The position numbers and the translations under genes were made by a program. Shown here one piece after another: positions 34,870 through 45,038 of a stretch of 64,000 nt of DNA. The notes under the pieces are model-generated. The model ran no database searches, had not been told where the DNA came from, and worked only from the letters and a program-made list of their open reading frames with translations. Position 1 is the first letter of the stretch. Each line of letters starts with the position of its first letter. The DNA comes from Streptomyces sp. NRRL S-340 (GTDB taxonomy: Bacteria; Actinomycetota; Actinomycetes; Streptomycetales; Streptomycetaceae), in assembly GCF_000720185.1 (NCBI RefSeq), contig NZ_JOIY01000013.1:62001-126000 (forward strand). Direction: 5' to 3'.

Positions 34870-35346
34870 ATGATCCGTGCCGCGACCCTCGCCGACGTGC
34901 CCGTCATCCACGCCCTGATCCGCGATCTGGCCGAGTACGAGAAGGCGCTCGACGAGGCGCGGGCCACGCCGGAGCAGCTCGCCGAGGCACTGTTCGGGGA
35001 CCGCCCCGCGGCCTACGCGCACGTCGCCGAGGACGCGGACGGCGAGATCGTGGGCTTCGCGCTGTGGTTCCTCAACTTCTCCACCTGGCGCGGCGTGCAC
35101 GGCATCTACCTGGAGGACCTGTACGTACGGCCGCAGGCCCGCGGCGGCGGCCACGGCAAGGCCCTGCTGACCGAACTGGCCCGCATCTGCGTCGCGCGCG
35201 GCTACGAGCGCCTGGAGTGGTCGGTCCTGAACTGGAACCGCCCGTCGATCGACTTCTACGAGTCCCTGGGCGCCCGCCCGCAGGACGAGTGGACGGTGTA
35301 CCGGCTGACGGACGACGCGCTGGCCGCGCTGGGCCGGCCGCGGTAG
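34870..35346 (+). CDS. GNAT N-acetyltransferase, spermidine/diamine acetyltransferase-like
   Basis: 158-aa acetyl-CoA-dependent transferase. Start ATG 34870 (MIRAATLADVPVIHALIRDL). The acetyl-CoA loop is VRPQARGGGHGKALL near residue 92 (RxxGxG/A type), and YLEDLYV plus WSVLNWNRPSIDFYESLGA give the overall pattern of SAT1-like diamine/polyamine acetyltransferases. Substrate assignment by pattern only. It stands alone between the gap2 hairpin and the PAS/PP2C gene. Confidence 0.88.
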   Translation: MIRAATLADVPVIHALIRDLAEYEKALDEARATPEQLAEALFGDRPAAYAHVAEDADGEIVGFALWFLNFSTWRGVHGIYLEDLYVRPQARGGGHGKALLTELARICVARGYERLEWSVLNWNRPSIDFYESLGARPQDEWTVYRLTDDALAALGRPR

Positions 35347-35440
35347 CGGGCGCTCCGGCGCGGTCGTCCCGGGCGGCGCGACAAGGCGCCCGATGCGAAA
35401 ATGTGCCCGTGGGGTCCTGCCCGTGGATGGGGATGACAGC

Positions 35441-38278
35441 ATGGGCGTCAGCGGTGCGAACAGTGCCTTTCCGCGCGATCCGCTCGACATCACGTCCACG
35501 GCCGTGGCGGTCGTCGACGCCGGAGGGCTGATCGTCCGCTGGAGCCGCGGCGCCCAGGAACTGCTCGGCCGTCCGGCCGCCGAGGTGCTGGGGCGGTCCG
35601 TGGGGGGCCTGTTCGCGCGGGGCGACCCCGCCGCGGTGGTGTCCGGGCTGCGCCGGGTCCGCCGGGGCTGGCAGGGCGTCGTGCCCCTGCGCCACGGGGA
35701 CGGCCACACCGTCCGGCTGGCCGTCCGGGTGTCCCCGCTGACCGCCGCGACCGGGGCGCCCGAGTGGCTCGTCGCCGGGTGGGACGCGGTGGACCTGCGC
35801 CGGCGGGAGCTGTACGCCACGGTGGCGCGCGGGCTGCTGGAGCAGTCGCCGTTCGGCGTCGCGGTCCTGGACGCGGGGATGCGGTACCGGTGGGTCAACG
35901 CCGCGCTGGCCGCCATGGAGGAGTGCCCGCCGGGCCGGCCCGGGCGACGCCCGGCGAAGGCGGCCCCCGTCCCCGCCCCCTCCACGGGCCCGGCCCCCAC
36001 GGAGACGCTCCCCCCGGATGCGGCCCCCGCAGACCCGGCTCCAGCGACCACGGCCTCCCCGGACGCAGGCCCCGCGAACGCGGCCCTCGCGGACCCGGCT
36101 CGCGCGGCCCCGGTCCCCGGGGGCGCGGCCCCCGCACGCGAAGACCCCCCGAGCGCAAGCACCAGCACCACCTCCGCAGACCCGGCTCCGGCGACCACGG
36201 CCTCCCCGGGCACCGTCCGCACGAGCCCGGCCCCGGCCGGCACGGCTCCCACGGGCCCGGCCCCCGCGGACACAGCCCCCGCCGACGCCGCCCGCACGCG
36301 CCCGGCTCCCCCGCCCACCGGCCCCGCGGACGGCCACGGTGCCGCCCCCGGCGAGCGCCTGCGCCCCCGCGCGGCCAGGGCGTCACCGGTGGTGAGCCGG
36401 CAGGCCCGGCAGGCCCTGCTCTCCGGCCGCTTCCGCGTCACCCTGGAGCCCGTACCGTCCCGTTCCGGCGCGCCGGACCCGCCGCAGCCGGGCCGCGCCC
36501 GGCTGCGTGCCTTCTTCCCGCTGAAGGACGCCTCCGGCCGGACCCTCGGCATCTGTTACGCCGCGCTGGACCTCACCGGCCAGGACCCCTCGCGCCAGCG
36601 GCTCGCGCTGCTCAACGCCGCCGGTGAGCACATCGGGACCACACTGGACCTCGACCGGACCGTACGGGAACTGACGGAGGTCGTCGTCCCGCAGGTCGCC
36701 GACTTCGTCACCGTGGACCTCCTGGACGTCGTCCGGGCGCGGCAGATGCCGGCCGCGTGGCCGGAGCGCGGTGCGGCCACACTGCGCCGGTCGGCCCACC
36801 GGTCGGTCCAGGAGGACGAGCCGGACCGCGTCGTCGGGGTGGGCGACCCCACCCGGTACCCGGCCGGCTCGCCCCAGCGGCGGTGCCTGGCCACCGGCGA
36901 ACCCGTGCGGGTGACCGCCGTCGGCCTCACGACGCCCTGGGTCGCCGACGACCCCGCGCGCTGGCACCGGCTGATCCGGCTCGGCGTGCACACCCACCTG
37001 GTCGTGCCGCTGCGGGCGCGCGGCGTGACCATGGGCGTCGTCACGCTGATGCGGTGGAAGAACCCCGACCCCTTCGACGAGGACGACGTGCTCCTGGTGA
37101 CGGAGCTGGTGGCGCGGGCCGCCGTGTGCGTGGACAACGCGCGGCGCTACGCCCAGGAGCACCGGGCGGCGCTCACCCTCCAGACCAGCCTGCTGCCGCC
37201 CTCCCTGCCCGCGCACAGCGCCGTCGAGGTGGCCCACCGGTATCTGCCCGCCGACGCGGAGTCGGGCGTGGGCGGTGACTGGTACGACGTGATCCCGCTC
37301 TCCGGTGCCAGGGTGGCGCTGGTGGTGGGCGACGTGGTCGGCCACGGGCTGCACGCCGCGGCCAGCATGGGCCGGCTGCGGGCCGCCGTCCAGACGCTGG
37401 CCGATCTGGACCTGGCCCCCGACGAACTGCTGGCGCGCCTCGACGACCTCGTCGTGCGGCTGTCCGACGAGGCGGAGGCCGCCGACGAGGGCCCTCCGGT
37501 GGTCGGGGCGACCTGTGTGTACGCCGTGTACGACCCCATCGCCCGCAAGATCACCGTGGCCCGGGCCGGCCACCCCAGTCCGGCGATCGCGCACCTGAAC
37601 GAACCGGTCGAGTTCCCGGACATCCCGGCGGGGCCGCCGCTCGGGCTGGGCGGGCTGCCGTTCGAGTACGCCGAGGTGCCGGTGGAGGAGGGCAGTGTCA
37701 TCGCCCTCTACACGGACGGCCTGATCGAGGCGTCGGACCGGGACGTCGACGTCGGCATGGAACGGCTGTGCTTCACGCTGGCCCATCCGGACCGGCCGCT
37801 GGAGGAGATCTGCGACATCATGGTCCGCACGCTGCTGCCGGACCGCCCGCGCGACGACGTGGCGTTCCTGATCGCCCGGACCCATGTGCTCAGCTCCGAC
37901 CGGGTGGCCTACTGGGAGGTGCCCCCCGACCCGGCCGCGGTGGGTGTGGCGCGCGGCGACGTGGCCGGGCAACTGGCCCGCTGGGGCCTGGGCGAGGCGG
38001 CCTTCAGCACCGAGCTGATCGTCAGTGAGCTGCTCACGAACGCCATCCGGCACGCCTGCGGTCCGATCGGCCTGCGCCTGATCCACGAGCGGACGCTGAT
38101 CTGCGAGATCTCCGACGGCGCCAGCACCTCGCCGCATCTGAAGCGGGCGCGGAGCACGGACGAGGGCGGGCGCGGTCTGTTCCTGGTCGCCCAGGTCGCC
38201 CAGCGCTGGGGCACCCGTTACTCGGGCTGCGGCAAGACGATCTGGGCGGAGCAGCAGCTGTCCCGCCCGGGCGGGTGA
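35441..38278 (+). CDS. Multidomain PAS/GAF/PP2C (SpoIIE) phosphatase with HATPase tail, I
   Basis: 945-aa cytoplasmic regulator expected to dephosphorylate an anti-anti-sigma factor and, through its C-terminal RsbW-like domain, bind one. Domains: PAS (residues 10-120), second PAS (135-370) interrupted by a ~150-residue Pro/Ala/Thr linker, GAF (385-570), SpoIIE PP2C (590-800; [43 protein letters not shown]) and HATPase_c (815-945; [26 protein letters not shown]). ATG 35441 is preferred over in-frame 35393 since the PAS domain starts soon after; ribosome sites are weak for both. It is a paralogue of 38676-41456. Confidence 0.9.
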   Translation: MGVSGANSAFPRDPLDITSTAVAVVDAGGLIVRWSRGAQELLGRPAAEVLGRSVGGLFARGDPAAVVSGLRRVRRGWQGVVPLRHGDGHTVRLAVRVSPLTAATGAPEWLVAGWDAVDLRRRELYATVARGLLEQSPFGVAVLDAGMRYRWVNAALAAMEECPPGRPGRRPAKAAPVPAPSTGPAPTETLPPDAAPADPAPATTASPDAGPANAALADPARAAPVPGGAAPAREDPPSASTSTTSADPAPATTASPGTVRTSPAPAGTAPTGPAPADTAPADAARTRPAPPPTGPADGHGAAPGERLRPRAARASPVVSRQARQALLSGRFRVTLEPVPSRSGAPDPPQPGRARLRAFFPLKDASGRTLGICYAALDLTGQDPSRQRLALLNAAGEHIGTTLDLDRTVRELTEVVVPQVADFVTVDLLDVVRARQMPAAWPERGAATLRRSAHRSVQEDEPDRVVGVGDPTRYPAGSPQRRCLATGEPVRVTAVGLTTPWVADDPARWHRLIRLGVHTHLVVPLRARGVTMGVVTLMRWKNPDPFDEDDVLLVTELVARAAVCVDNARRYAQEHRAALTLQTSLLPPSLPAHSAVEVAHRYLPADAESGVGGDWYDVIPLSGARVALVVGDVVGHGLHAAASMGRLRAAVQTLADLDLAPDELLARLDDLVVRLSDEAEAADEGPPVVGATCVYAVYDPIARKITVARAGHPSPAIAHLNEPVEFPDIPAGPPLGLGGLPFEYAEVPVEEGSVIALYTDGLIEASDRDVDVGMERLCFTLAHPDRPLEEICDIMVRTLLPDRPRDDVAFLIARTHVLSSDRVAYWEVPPDPAAVGVARGDVAGQLARWGLGEAAFSTELIVSELLTNAIRHACGPIGLRLIHERTLICEISDGASTSPHLKRARSTDEGGRGLFLVAQVAQRWGTRYSGCGKTIWAEQQLSRPGG

Positions 38279-38309
38279 CCGCGCCGCCGGAGCGGTCCGG
38301 TCACCCGCG

Positions 38310-38338
38310 GGCCGCGGCGGGCCGCGCCTGCCGCGGCC
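38310..38338. terminator. Hairpin between convergent PP2C gene and rpmG
   Basis: Nine-base perfect arms (GGCCGCGGC / GCCGCGGCC) with an 11-base loop between the stops at 38278 and 38346. Confidence 0.45.
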
Positions 38339-38345
38339 GGTCCGT

Positions 38346-38510
38346 TCAGCGTTCTTCGCGGAACAGGACGTGCCGGGCGGCCACCGGGTCGTACTTGCGC
38401 AGGACGAGCCGGTCGGGGTCGTTGAGGCGGTTCTTGCGGGTGACGTAGGTGACGCCGGTTCCGGCGGTCGACTTCAGCCGGACGACGGGGCGCACGGTGG
38501 TGCGTGCCAT
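38346..38510 (-). CDS. rpmG: 50S ribosomal protein L33, Cys-less paralogue
   Basis: 54-aa ribosomal protein: [20 protein letters not shown] then [25 protein letters not shown] strong AAAGGAGGAA precedes ATG 38510. The two CxxC zinc-binding pairs of standard L33 are missing, so this is the zinc-independent (C-minus) form that substitutes under zinc limitation in Streptomyces. C-minus paralogues are normally repressed by Zur; I looked for a Zur box in the 165 bases up to the divergent gene and saw none. It lies alone between two paralogous PP2C regulators, without other C-minus ribosomal genes. Confidence 0.92.
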   Translation of the reverse strand: MARTTVRPVVRLKSTAGTGVTYVTRKNRLNDPDRLVLRKYDPVAARHVLFREER

Positions 38511-38675
38511 GTGTTCCTCCTTTCGGCCGCATCCCCGGATTGATCCAGACATGCCAGCCGGGTGCGTCAACAGCGCGGGCACCGGCCGCATTCCCGGTCG
38601 GGCGGGACACCGGAACCCGAGCGAAACCGACATACCGGTCGCCCGGCGGGCGAGCGCAGTGCTAGAACTGGGAGC

Positions 38676-41456
38676 ATGATCGGACGTTCCCGCCGGTCCC
38701 GGTCGAAGGCGGCAGCGCCGCAGGGCGGCCGGCGGTCCGCTGATCCCTCCCGCCGTCCGGGACCGCGCCGCTCCCCCGGGCGGCGCCCGCCGGCGCCCTG
38801 GGGGCCCGGCACCCTGGCCGGACAGGTGCTGCTGCTCCAGGTCATCGTGGTCCTGGTGCTGGTCGCGGCGGCGGCCGCCGCCCTGGTCCTGCAGGGGCGC
38901 TACGACGGCGAGAACGACGCCCGCAAGCGTTCCCTGGCCGCGGCCGAGGCCTTCGCGCACGCCCCCGGCACCGCCCTCGCGTTCAAGGCCCCGGACCCGG
39001 CCAAGCTGCTGCAGACCCCGGTCATGCAGGCGCAGGCCGGCGCCGGCATCGACTTCATCTCCGTGATCGACGTCCACGGGGTGCGGCTCGCCGACACACA
39101 GCCGCGCCTCATCGGCACCAAGGCCACCGACGTCAGCCGCGCCATCGCCGGGGAGACCTTCACCGACACCTTCCACGGCAAGCCGGCCGACGCCGTGCGC
39201 GCCGTGGTGCCGGTGATGGACGCGAGCCGCCGGGTGGTGGGTGTGGTCACGGCCGGCATCCAGGTCGTGAACCTGGGGCACCTGCTGGACCAGCAGGTGC
39301 CCATGGTGCTGGGCTCGGCCGCGCTGGCCCTCGCGCTCGCCACGGCGGGCACCGCCCTGGTCAGCAGACGGCTGCGCCGGCAGACGCACGGTCTCGGGCC
39401 GGCCGAGATGACCCGGATGTACGAGCACCACGACGCGGTGCTGCACGCGGTGCGCGAGGGCGTGCTCATCGTCGGCGCCGACGGCCGGCTCCTGCTGGCC
39501 AACGACGAGGCGCGCCGCCTGCTGGACCTGCCGGCGGACGCCGACCAGCGGCACGTGACACAGCTGGGGCTCGCCCCGGAGCTGACCCGGGTGCTGGTGG
39601 CGGGCGAGATCGTCTCCGACGAGGTGTGCCCGGCCGGCGACCGGCTCCTCGCCGTCAACACCCGGCGGACCGCGCCGTACGCGGACGCACCGGGCCTGGT
39701 GGCCAGTTTCCGCGACACCACGGAACTGCGGGCTCTCTCGGGGCGCGCGGAGGTGGCGCGGGAGCGCCTGACCCTGCTGTACGAGGCGGGGGTGCGCATC
39801 GGCACGACGCTGGACGTGCGGCGCACCGCGGACGAACTGGCCCAGGTGGCGGTGGACCGGCTGGCGGACGTGGTCACCGTGGAACTCCTGGAGGCCGTAC
39901 TGCACGGCGAGGAGCCCACCGGTGCCATGCACCGGATGCGCCGCACGGCGCTGCGCGGATCGCGCAACCCCCTGCAGCCGGTGGGCGATCTGATCCGGTT
40001 CGTGGTGGCCGACACGCCGATGGTGGCGGCGCTGCGGCGGGGCAAGGCCGTACGGGTGCCGGACCTGCGGGCCGCCGAGGACTGGCGGGCCCAGGACCCG
40101 CAGGGCGCCCGCCAGGTGCTGGCCGCGGGCATCCACTCACTGATCGCCGTGCCGCTCAGGGCACGCGGGGTGGTGCTGGGCATGGTCAACTTCTGGCGGG
40201 GCGCCGGCTCGCCGCGGTTCGAGGAGGAGGACGTCGCCGTCGCGGAGGAGCTGGGGGCCCGGGCGGCGGTGGCGATCGACAACGCCCGCAGGTACTCGCG
40301 CGAGCACGCGATGGCCGTCACGCTGCAGCGCAGTCTGCTGCCCCGGGACCTGCCGGAGCAGGACGCGCTGGAGGTGGCCTGGCGCTACCGCCCGGCGCAG
40401 TCGGGGGTGGGCGGCGACTGGTTCGACGTCATACCCCTGCCGGGGTTCCGGACGGCGCTCGTGGTCGGCGACGTGGTGGGCCACGGGCTGCACGCGGCGG
40501 TGACCATGGGGCGGCTGCGGACGGCGGTGCTCAACTTCTCCTCGCTGGACCTGCCTCCGGACGAACTGCTCGGCCACCTCGACGAGATGGTGGCCCGGCT
40601 CGACACCCCCGCGGAGGCGACGGACGGCGAGGGGGCCCTGGTCACCGGCGCCACCTGCCTCTACGTCATCTACGACCCGGTGGGCGGGCACTGCACCTTC
40701 TCGCGCGCCGGTCACGTCACGCCGGCCGTGGTGGACCCCGTGGGCCGGGTGGTCTTCCCCGACCTGCCGCTGTCGCCGCCCCTGGGCGTGGGAGGCCACC
40801 CGTTCGAGACGGGCGAGCTGGTCCTGCCCGAGGGCAGCCGCCTCGTCCTGTTCACCGACGGCCTGGTCGAGGACCGGCGGCGCGACATCGACGAGGGACT
40901 GGCGATGCTCGCCGCGGCGGTCGCCCACCCGGACCAGACACCGGAGGACACCTGCCGGGCCCTGATGGAGACGATGCTGCCGGAGCACCCGAGCGACGAC
41001 GTGGCCCTGCTGGTGGCCCGTACCCGGCTGCTCGACCCGTCCCGGGTCGCGGTGTGGGACGTGCCGTTCGACGTCAGCGCGGTCTCCCGGGTGCGGACCC
41101 AGGTGAGCCGGCGGCTGTCCGAGTGGGAGCTGGAGGAGTCCGCCTTCGCCACCGAGCTGATCCTCAGTGAACTGCTCACCAACGCGATCCGCTACGGCGC
41201 TCCCCCGGTGCGGGTCAGGATCCTGCTGGGCTCCACCCTGGTCTGCGAGGTGTCGGACGGCAGCAACACCTCTCCGCGGCTGCGCCGCGCGGCCACGACC
41301 GACGAAGGGGGCCGGGGCCTGTTCCTGGTCTCGCAGTTCGCGGACCGGTGGGGCACGCGCTACGTGGCGAACGGCAAGGTGATCTGGGCGGAGCAGAGCC
41401 TCGGCGGCGCCCGGCAGCCGGACGCGTCCGTGCTGCTGGACCAGATGGCCTGGTGA
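38676..41456 (+). CDS. Membrane sensor Cache/PAS/GAF/PP2C phosphatase with HATPase tail, II
   Basis: 926-aa sensor. ATG 38676 with GGGAG upstream. Basic N-terminus, membrane helix (about residues 48-70), an extracytoplasmic Cache-like sensor of the DcuS/CitA type ([68 protein letters not shown]), second helix (209-228), PAS (245-360), GAF (360-545), PP2C/SpoIIE (560-780; [34 protein letters not shown]) and HATPase (795-910; [24 protein letters not shown]). It probably converts an external signal to sigma-factor partner switching. It shares its last ~550 residues with the gene at 35441-38278, flanking rpmG. Confidence 0.92.
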   Translation: MIGRSRRSRSKAAAPQGGRRSADPSRRPGPRRSPGRRPPAPWGPGTLAGQVLLLQVIVVLVLVAAAAAALVLQGRYDGENDARKRSLAAAEAFAHAPGTALAFKAPDPAKLLQTPVMQAQAGAGIDFISVIDVHGVRLADTQPRLIGTKATDVSRAIAGETFTDTFHGKPADAVRAVVPVMDASRRVVGVVTAGIQVVNLGHLLDQQVPMVLGSAALALALATAGTALVSRRLRRQTHGLGPAEMTRMYEHHDAVLHAVREGVLIVGADGRLLLANDEARRLLDLPADADQRHVTQLGLAPELTRVLVAGEIVSDEVCPAGDRLLAVNTRRTAPYADAPGLVASFRDTTELRALSGRAEVARERLTLLYEAGVRIGTTLDVRRTADELAQVAVDRLADVVTVELLEAVLHGEEPTGAMHRMRRTALRGSRNPLQPVGDLIRFVVADTPMVAALRRGKAVRVPDLRAAEDWRAQDPQGARQVLAAGIHSLIAVPLRARGVVLGMVNFWRGAGSPRFEEEDVAVAEELGARAAVAIDNARRYSREHAMAVTLQRSLLPRDLPEQDALEVAWRYRPAQSGVGGDWFDVIPLPGFRTALVVGDVVGHGLHAAVTMGRLRTAVLNFSSLDLPPDELLGHLDEMVARLDTPAEATDGEGALVTGATCLYVIYDPVGGHCTFSRAGHVTPAVVDPVGRVVFPDLPLSPPLGVGGHPFETGELVLPEGSRLVLFTDGLVEDRRRDIDEGLAMLAAAVAHPDQTPEDTCRALMETMLPEHPSDDVALLVARTRLLDPSRVAVWDVPFDVSAVSRVRTQVSRRLSEWELEESAFATELILSELLTNAIRYGAPPVRVRILLGSTLVCEVSDGSNTSPRLRRAATTDEGGRGLFLVSQFADRWGTRYVANGKVIWAEQSLGGARQPDASVLLDQMAW

Positions 41457-41660
41457 GGAGCGGGGCTCTGCGGGCGGGGGCGGCGGGGGCCTTCGCGGCA
41501 CCGGCTGACGCGCGGTGACCGCCGACGGGACGCCATTGGACGCCGAGTCACATTACTGAACCGTAACCTGCTGCCTGCTACCGGCGGTAACAGCAGGTGG
41601 GTACGGTCGCGTTCACTGCTCTCCGCCCGCGTGCCCGGCCGCACCCCCAGGAGGTTCCCC

Positions 41661-42986
41661 ATGCCCGCGTCCAGACGGCTGCTCGCCGTGGCCCTCGCCG
41701 CCGCCTCGTGCCTCGGCGTCCAGGCGCTTCCGGCCGCCGCGGCCACCGGCTCCGCTCCCGTGGTCTCCCGCGGCGTCACGATCCCCGAGTTCTACGACCC
41801 GCCCGCCCAGCTGCCCGCCGCCGACGGCACCCTCGTCCGCAGCGAACCGCTCCCGCTCGCGCTGAGCCTGCCCAGCCTGCACGGTCCGCTGCCGGGCCGG
41901 GCCACCCGCCTGATGTACAAGTCGACCGACGCGAACGGCGCGCCCGTCGCCGTCACCGGCGCCTACATCGAGCCCACGGCACGCTGGACGGGCGCCGGAC
42001 CGCGCCCGCTGGTCGTCGTCGCGCCGGGCACCATGGGCCAGGGCGACCAGTGCGCGGCCTCGCTCGGCCTGGAACACCCGCTGTCCCTCAACGGACAGAC
42101 CGTGTCGGTCGGCTACGAGGACCTGTCCGTCTACCGGCTGCTCGCCCAGGGCACCGCGGTCGTCGTCACCGACTACGTGGGCCTGGGCGCCACGGACCGG
42201 CTGCACACCTACGTCAACCGCGTCGACGGCGCCCACGCCGTCCTCGACGCCGCCCGCGCCGCACGCACCGTCCAGGGAGCGTCGGTCACCGCCGCCTCAC
42301 GCGTGGGGCTCTTCGGTTACAGCCAGGGCGGCGGAGCCACCGCGGCCGCCGCCGAACTGCAGCCTTCCTACGCCCCCGACGTCCCGCTCGCCGGCACCTA
42401 CGCCGGCGCACCGCCCGCCGACCTGACCGAGGTCACCGAGGGCATCGACGGCAGCGAACTGGCCGGCGCCCTCGGCTGGTCGCTCAACGGCTTCCTGCAG
42501 ACCGACCCGGAGCTGCGCCCGATCGCCGACGCCCACCTCAACGCCGCCGGGAAGGCCGCCCTGGCCGATCTGTCCACCATGTGCGTGGGCGACGCGATCC
42601 TGCACTACGGCTACGCCAAGAGCACCAAGTGGACCACCGACGGGCAGTCCCTGAGCGCCATCATCGGCGCCGATCCCACGCTCAGGGCCTTCCTCGACAC
42701 CCAGCGCATCGGCAGACTGAAGCCGGCCGGACCGGTGCGGGTGGCCACCGGCGTCAGCGACGACCTCGTGCCGCACGGCCAGGCACGGCAGCTCGCCGTC
42801 GACTGGTGCCGCAAGGGCGCCGACGTCAGCTACGCGCCGGTCGTCCTGCCGGACGTCGTCAGCCCCCTGCTCAACCACTTCGGGCCGCTGCTCGCCGACC
42901 AGGGCACCGCGGTCTCCTGGCTCACCGACCGCCTGTCCGGCAGGCCGGCGCCGTCCAACTGCCTCACGCTGCCCGTACAGCCCTGA
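41661..42986 (+). CDS. Secreted lipase (secretory lipase / LIP family)
   Basis: 441-aa exported alpha/beta hydrolase. ATG 41661 with AGGAGG at 41649-41654. Sec signal peptide MPASRRLLAVALAAASCLG ending near AAAAT (residue 32). The domain matches the secretory lipase family (PF03583): GDPATGAPVAV-like DANGAPVAVTGAYIEP, RPLVVVAPGTMGQGDQC near residue 117, nucleophile elbow GYSQGG near residue 219, catalytic Asp likely in TGVSDDLVPHGQ, and His in LNHFG. Expected to hydrolyse acylglycerols or esters outside the cell. Convergent with phospholipase C, sharing a large hairpin. Confidence 0.9.
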   Translation: MPASRRLLAVALAAASCLGVQALPAAAATGSAPVVSRGVTIPEFYDPPAQLPAADGTLVRSEPLPLALSLPSLHGPLPGRATRLMYKSTDANGAPVAVTGAYIEPTARWTGAGPRPLVVVAPGTMGQGDQCAASLGLEHPLSLNGQTVSVGYEDLSVYRLLAQGTAVVVTDYVGLGATDRLHTYVNRVDGAHAVLDAARAARTVQGASVTAASRVGLFGYSQGGGATAAAAELQPSYAPDVPLAGTYAGAPPADLTEVTEGIDGSELAGALGWSLNGFLQTDPELRPIADAHLNAAGKAALADLSTMCVGDAILHYGYAKSTKWTTDGQSLSAIIGADPTLRAFLDTQRIGRLKPAGPVRVATGVSDDLVPHGQARQLAVDWCRKGADVSYAPVVLPDVVSPLLNHFGPLLADQGTAVSWLTDRLSGRPAPSNCLTLPVQP

Positions 42987-43015
42987 CCGGTCCCCGCACG
43001 CACGCGGACCACGCC

Positions 43016-43054
43016 GGGCCGGGCCGCCCCGTCGGCGACGGGGCGGCCCGGCCC
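43016..43054. terminator. Bidirectional 18-bp hairpin between lipase and phospholipase C
   Basis: Perfect 18-base arms (left begins GGGCCGGGCCGCC, right ends GGCGGCCCGGCCC) with a GGC loop, between convergent stops at 42986 and 43075. Confidence 0.88.
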
Positions 43055-43074
43055 GTGCGGGAAGCGCGCCCGGG

Positions 43075-44922
43075 TCACAGGGCGCCGCGGCTCCTGCGGC
43101 GCCAGGTGAGGTACGTGCCCGTGGCACCGGCCGCCAGCAGCGCGCCCGCGCCGACGCCCACCGCGAGCGCCCTGGAGGAGGGGCCGGTGCCGGTGGTCGC
43201 GGCCGTGCTCTCGAAGGCCGGGCCGGGGGTGACGGACGTTTTCACGGGCGCCACGGAGCGGATCGGTCCGACCGACCTGACCGAGCCGTCGCGGTTCAGC
43301 AGCACCTGCTTGCGGTTGGGGTGACGGAAGTCGAACATGCCGGTCAGCGGGCCCGCGGTCGCGTCGAAGGAGTGGTCGCCGATGCGCCCGGTGTGCCAGT
43401 TGTCCTCGATGAAGCGGATGATCGACGCCTGGTCGGTCTGGGTGTGGTCGACCTTGTTGACCTTGCTGTACGGGGAGATGACCAGCAGCGGCTGGCGCGT
43501 GCCGGGGCCGCACCGGTCCTGGTAGCCGCCGGCCGCCTTGGGGCCGGCCTGGCAGGCGGGGCTGTCGGTGGCCTTGCCGTTGGAGCCGACCGAGGTGTCC
43601 GTCGAGCCGTTGCGCACCTGCGCGTAGGCGTGGTCGTACCAGCCGTCGGAGTCGTCGTAGGCGATGACGATCGCGGTGGACCTCCACTGCGGCGAACTCT
43701 GGACGGCGTTGATCTGGTCGACCAGGAAGTGCTGTTCGTCGATCGGGTCCGAGTACCCGGCGTGGCCGTCCTGGTAGGAGGGGGCCTTGACGAAGCTGAC
43801 GGCCGGGAGCCTGCCCGCCTTCAGCGCGGCGAAGAGGTCGGTCAGGTCGTAGTTGTGGTTGGCGCGCCCGTCGTGGCCGATCTCGGCGACGTCCCTGGGC
43901 GGCAGGTGGTGCGGGTTGGCCGTCGACTTGTAGTACGCGAACGGGTTGTGGTGCGGGCTGTAGTCGACGACCTGGGCGCCGCCGACGTTGGCGTGCGCCG
44001 TCTCGCACCTGGCGTACTCGCCCTGCTCGCCGCTCCACGCGGTGGAGGGCCGGAAGCCGCCCTGGAACCAGCCCCAGCTGACGTGCTTGCGGTTGAGCAG
44101 GTCGCCGATGTTGCGGCCCTTCATCACCGCGAGCGCGTTGCGGCTGGTGTGGTTCTTGCCGGCGCAGTCGTCGAAGGCGGGGTCCGGGTCGTTGATCATC
44201 GTGCCGACGCCGTTCGCGTCGGGCGACTTGACGGTGTACGGGTCGGGCGTGGAGGTCTGCTTCGGGTTCTCGGTGCCGGAGGCCGGGTCGACGGAGATGA
44301 TGCCGTGCGTCTGGCCGGAGGCCAGGTTGATGGCGCCGGGAGTGGAGGGGCCGTAGTTCGAGCCGAAGGAGCGGTCGCTCAGGGCGTAGTGCTGGGCGTA
44401 GTTCCACATGGCGGTGACGGTGTTGCCGTCGTAGTAGTCCATGACCAGGCCCGGCTCGCCGAACAGGCCGCCGCTGCACTTGCCGACCTCGGTGTTCTGC
44501 ACGAACTGGTCGGCCCTGCCGCCGTTGTAGGCGTACTGCTCGGGCCCGTAGGAGTGGTTCTGGTCGCAGGTGACGGCCTGCTGCGGGGTGAGCCGCTTGG
44601 GGGCGTACTGGTTGGGGTTGTTCTCCAGCAGCCCGGCGTGCGCCAGGGTGTCGATGTCCTTCGGGGTCTTCTTCGACGCGGTGAACTTCGTGCCGTCGGT
44701 GTTGGCGGCCTTCGGGTAGGTGGCGAAGTAGTGGTCGAAGGAGATGTTCTCGTCGAAGAGGACGACGACGTGCTCGATGGGGGTCGCGGTCGCGCCGTGC
44801 CCGCCGTGTCCGGCGGGCACGGCGGCCCAGCCGGGGGCGGCCGCGCCCAGGACGGTGAGCGCCGCGGCGCCGGCCAGCGCCCCCAGCCTCCGCGTCGTTG
44901 CTCGTCTTCCCCTGCTGGCCAT
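43075..44922 (-). CDS. Secreted/membrane-anchored phospholipase C (phosphoesterase family)
   Basis: 615-aa exported enzyme of the non-haemolytic phospholipase C/acid phosphatase family (PF04185). ATG 44922 has GGAAGGTGG upstream; signal peptide ends near GWAAVPAG (residue 34). Catalytic N-terminal motif HVVVLFDENISFDHYFATYP near residue 51 (metal ligand Glu-Asn), SWGWFQGGF near 280, and AYDDSDGWYDH near 430, typical of the family. The C-terminus has a Thr/Ser linker, one membrane helix and a basic tail (TWRRRSRGAL), so it may remain anchored; no LPxTG. It releases phosphate or diacylglycerol from phospholipids. A PHO-box-like direct repeat lies 117 bases upstream. Confidence 0.9.
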   Translation of the reverse strand: MASRGRRATTRRLGALAGAAALTVLGAAAPGWAAVPAGHGGHGATATPIEHVVVLFDENISFDHYFATYPKAANTDGTKFTASKKTPKDIDTLAHAGLLENNPNQYAPKRLTPQQAVTCDQNHSYGPEQYAYNGGRADQFVQNTEVGKCSGGLFGEPGLVMDYYDGNTVTAMWNYAQHYALSDRSFGSNYGPSTPGAINLASGQTHGIISVDPASGTENPKQTSTPDPYTVKSPDANGVGTMINDPDPAFDDCAGKNHTSRNALAVMKGRNIGDLLNRKHVSWGWFQGGFRPSTAWSGEQGEYARCETAHANVGGAQVVDYSPHHNPFAYYKSTANPHHLPPRDVAEIGHDGRANHNYDLTDLFAALKAGRLPAVSFVKAPSYQDGHAGYSDPIDEQHFLVDQINAVQSSPQWRSTAIVIAYDDSDGWYDHAYAQVRNGSTDTSVGSNGKATDSPACQAGPKAAGGYQDRCGPGTRQPLLVISPYSKVNKVDHTQTDQASIIRFIEDNWHTGRIGDHSFDATAGPLTGMFDFRHPNRKQVLLNRDGSVRSVGPIRSVAPVKTSVTPGPAFESTAATTGTGPSSRALAVGVGAGALLAAGATGTYLTWRRRSRGAL

Positions 44923-45038
44923 GTGGGTCCACCTTCCGGGCAGGATCGTGCTGCGGTCTACGGGCCGGGACGCGCCGCCGGCCCGGCGGAGGGGCCATGA
45001 TGACGCCCGGATGAACACCGGGACAGGCAATCCGAGTC

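Noticed and set aside
38511..38675. Zur box upstream of the Cys-less rpmG
   Set aside because: No sequence resembling TGAAAATGATTTTCA could be found in the interval.
38346..40136. 596-codon minus-strand frame covering the second PP2C gene
   Set aside because: Only its last 55 codons are real (rpmG, with a strong ribosome site); the rest mirrors the plus-strand sensor.
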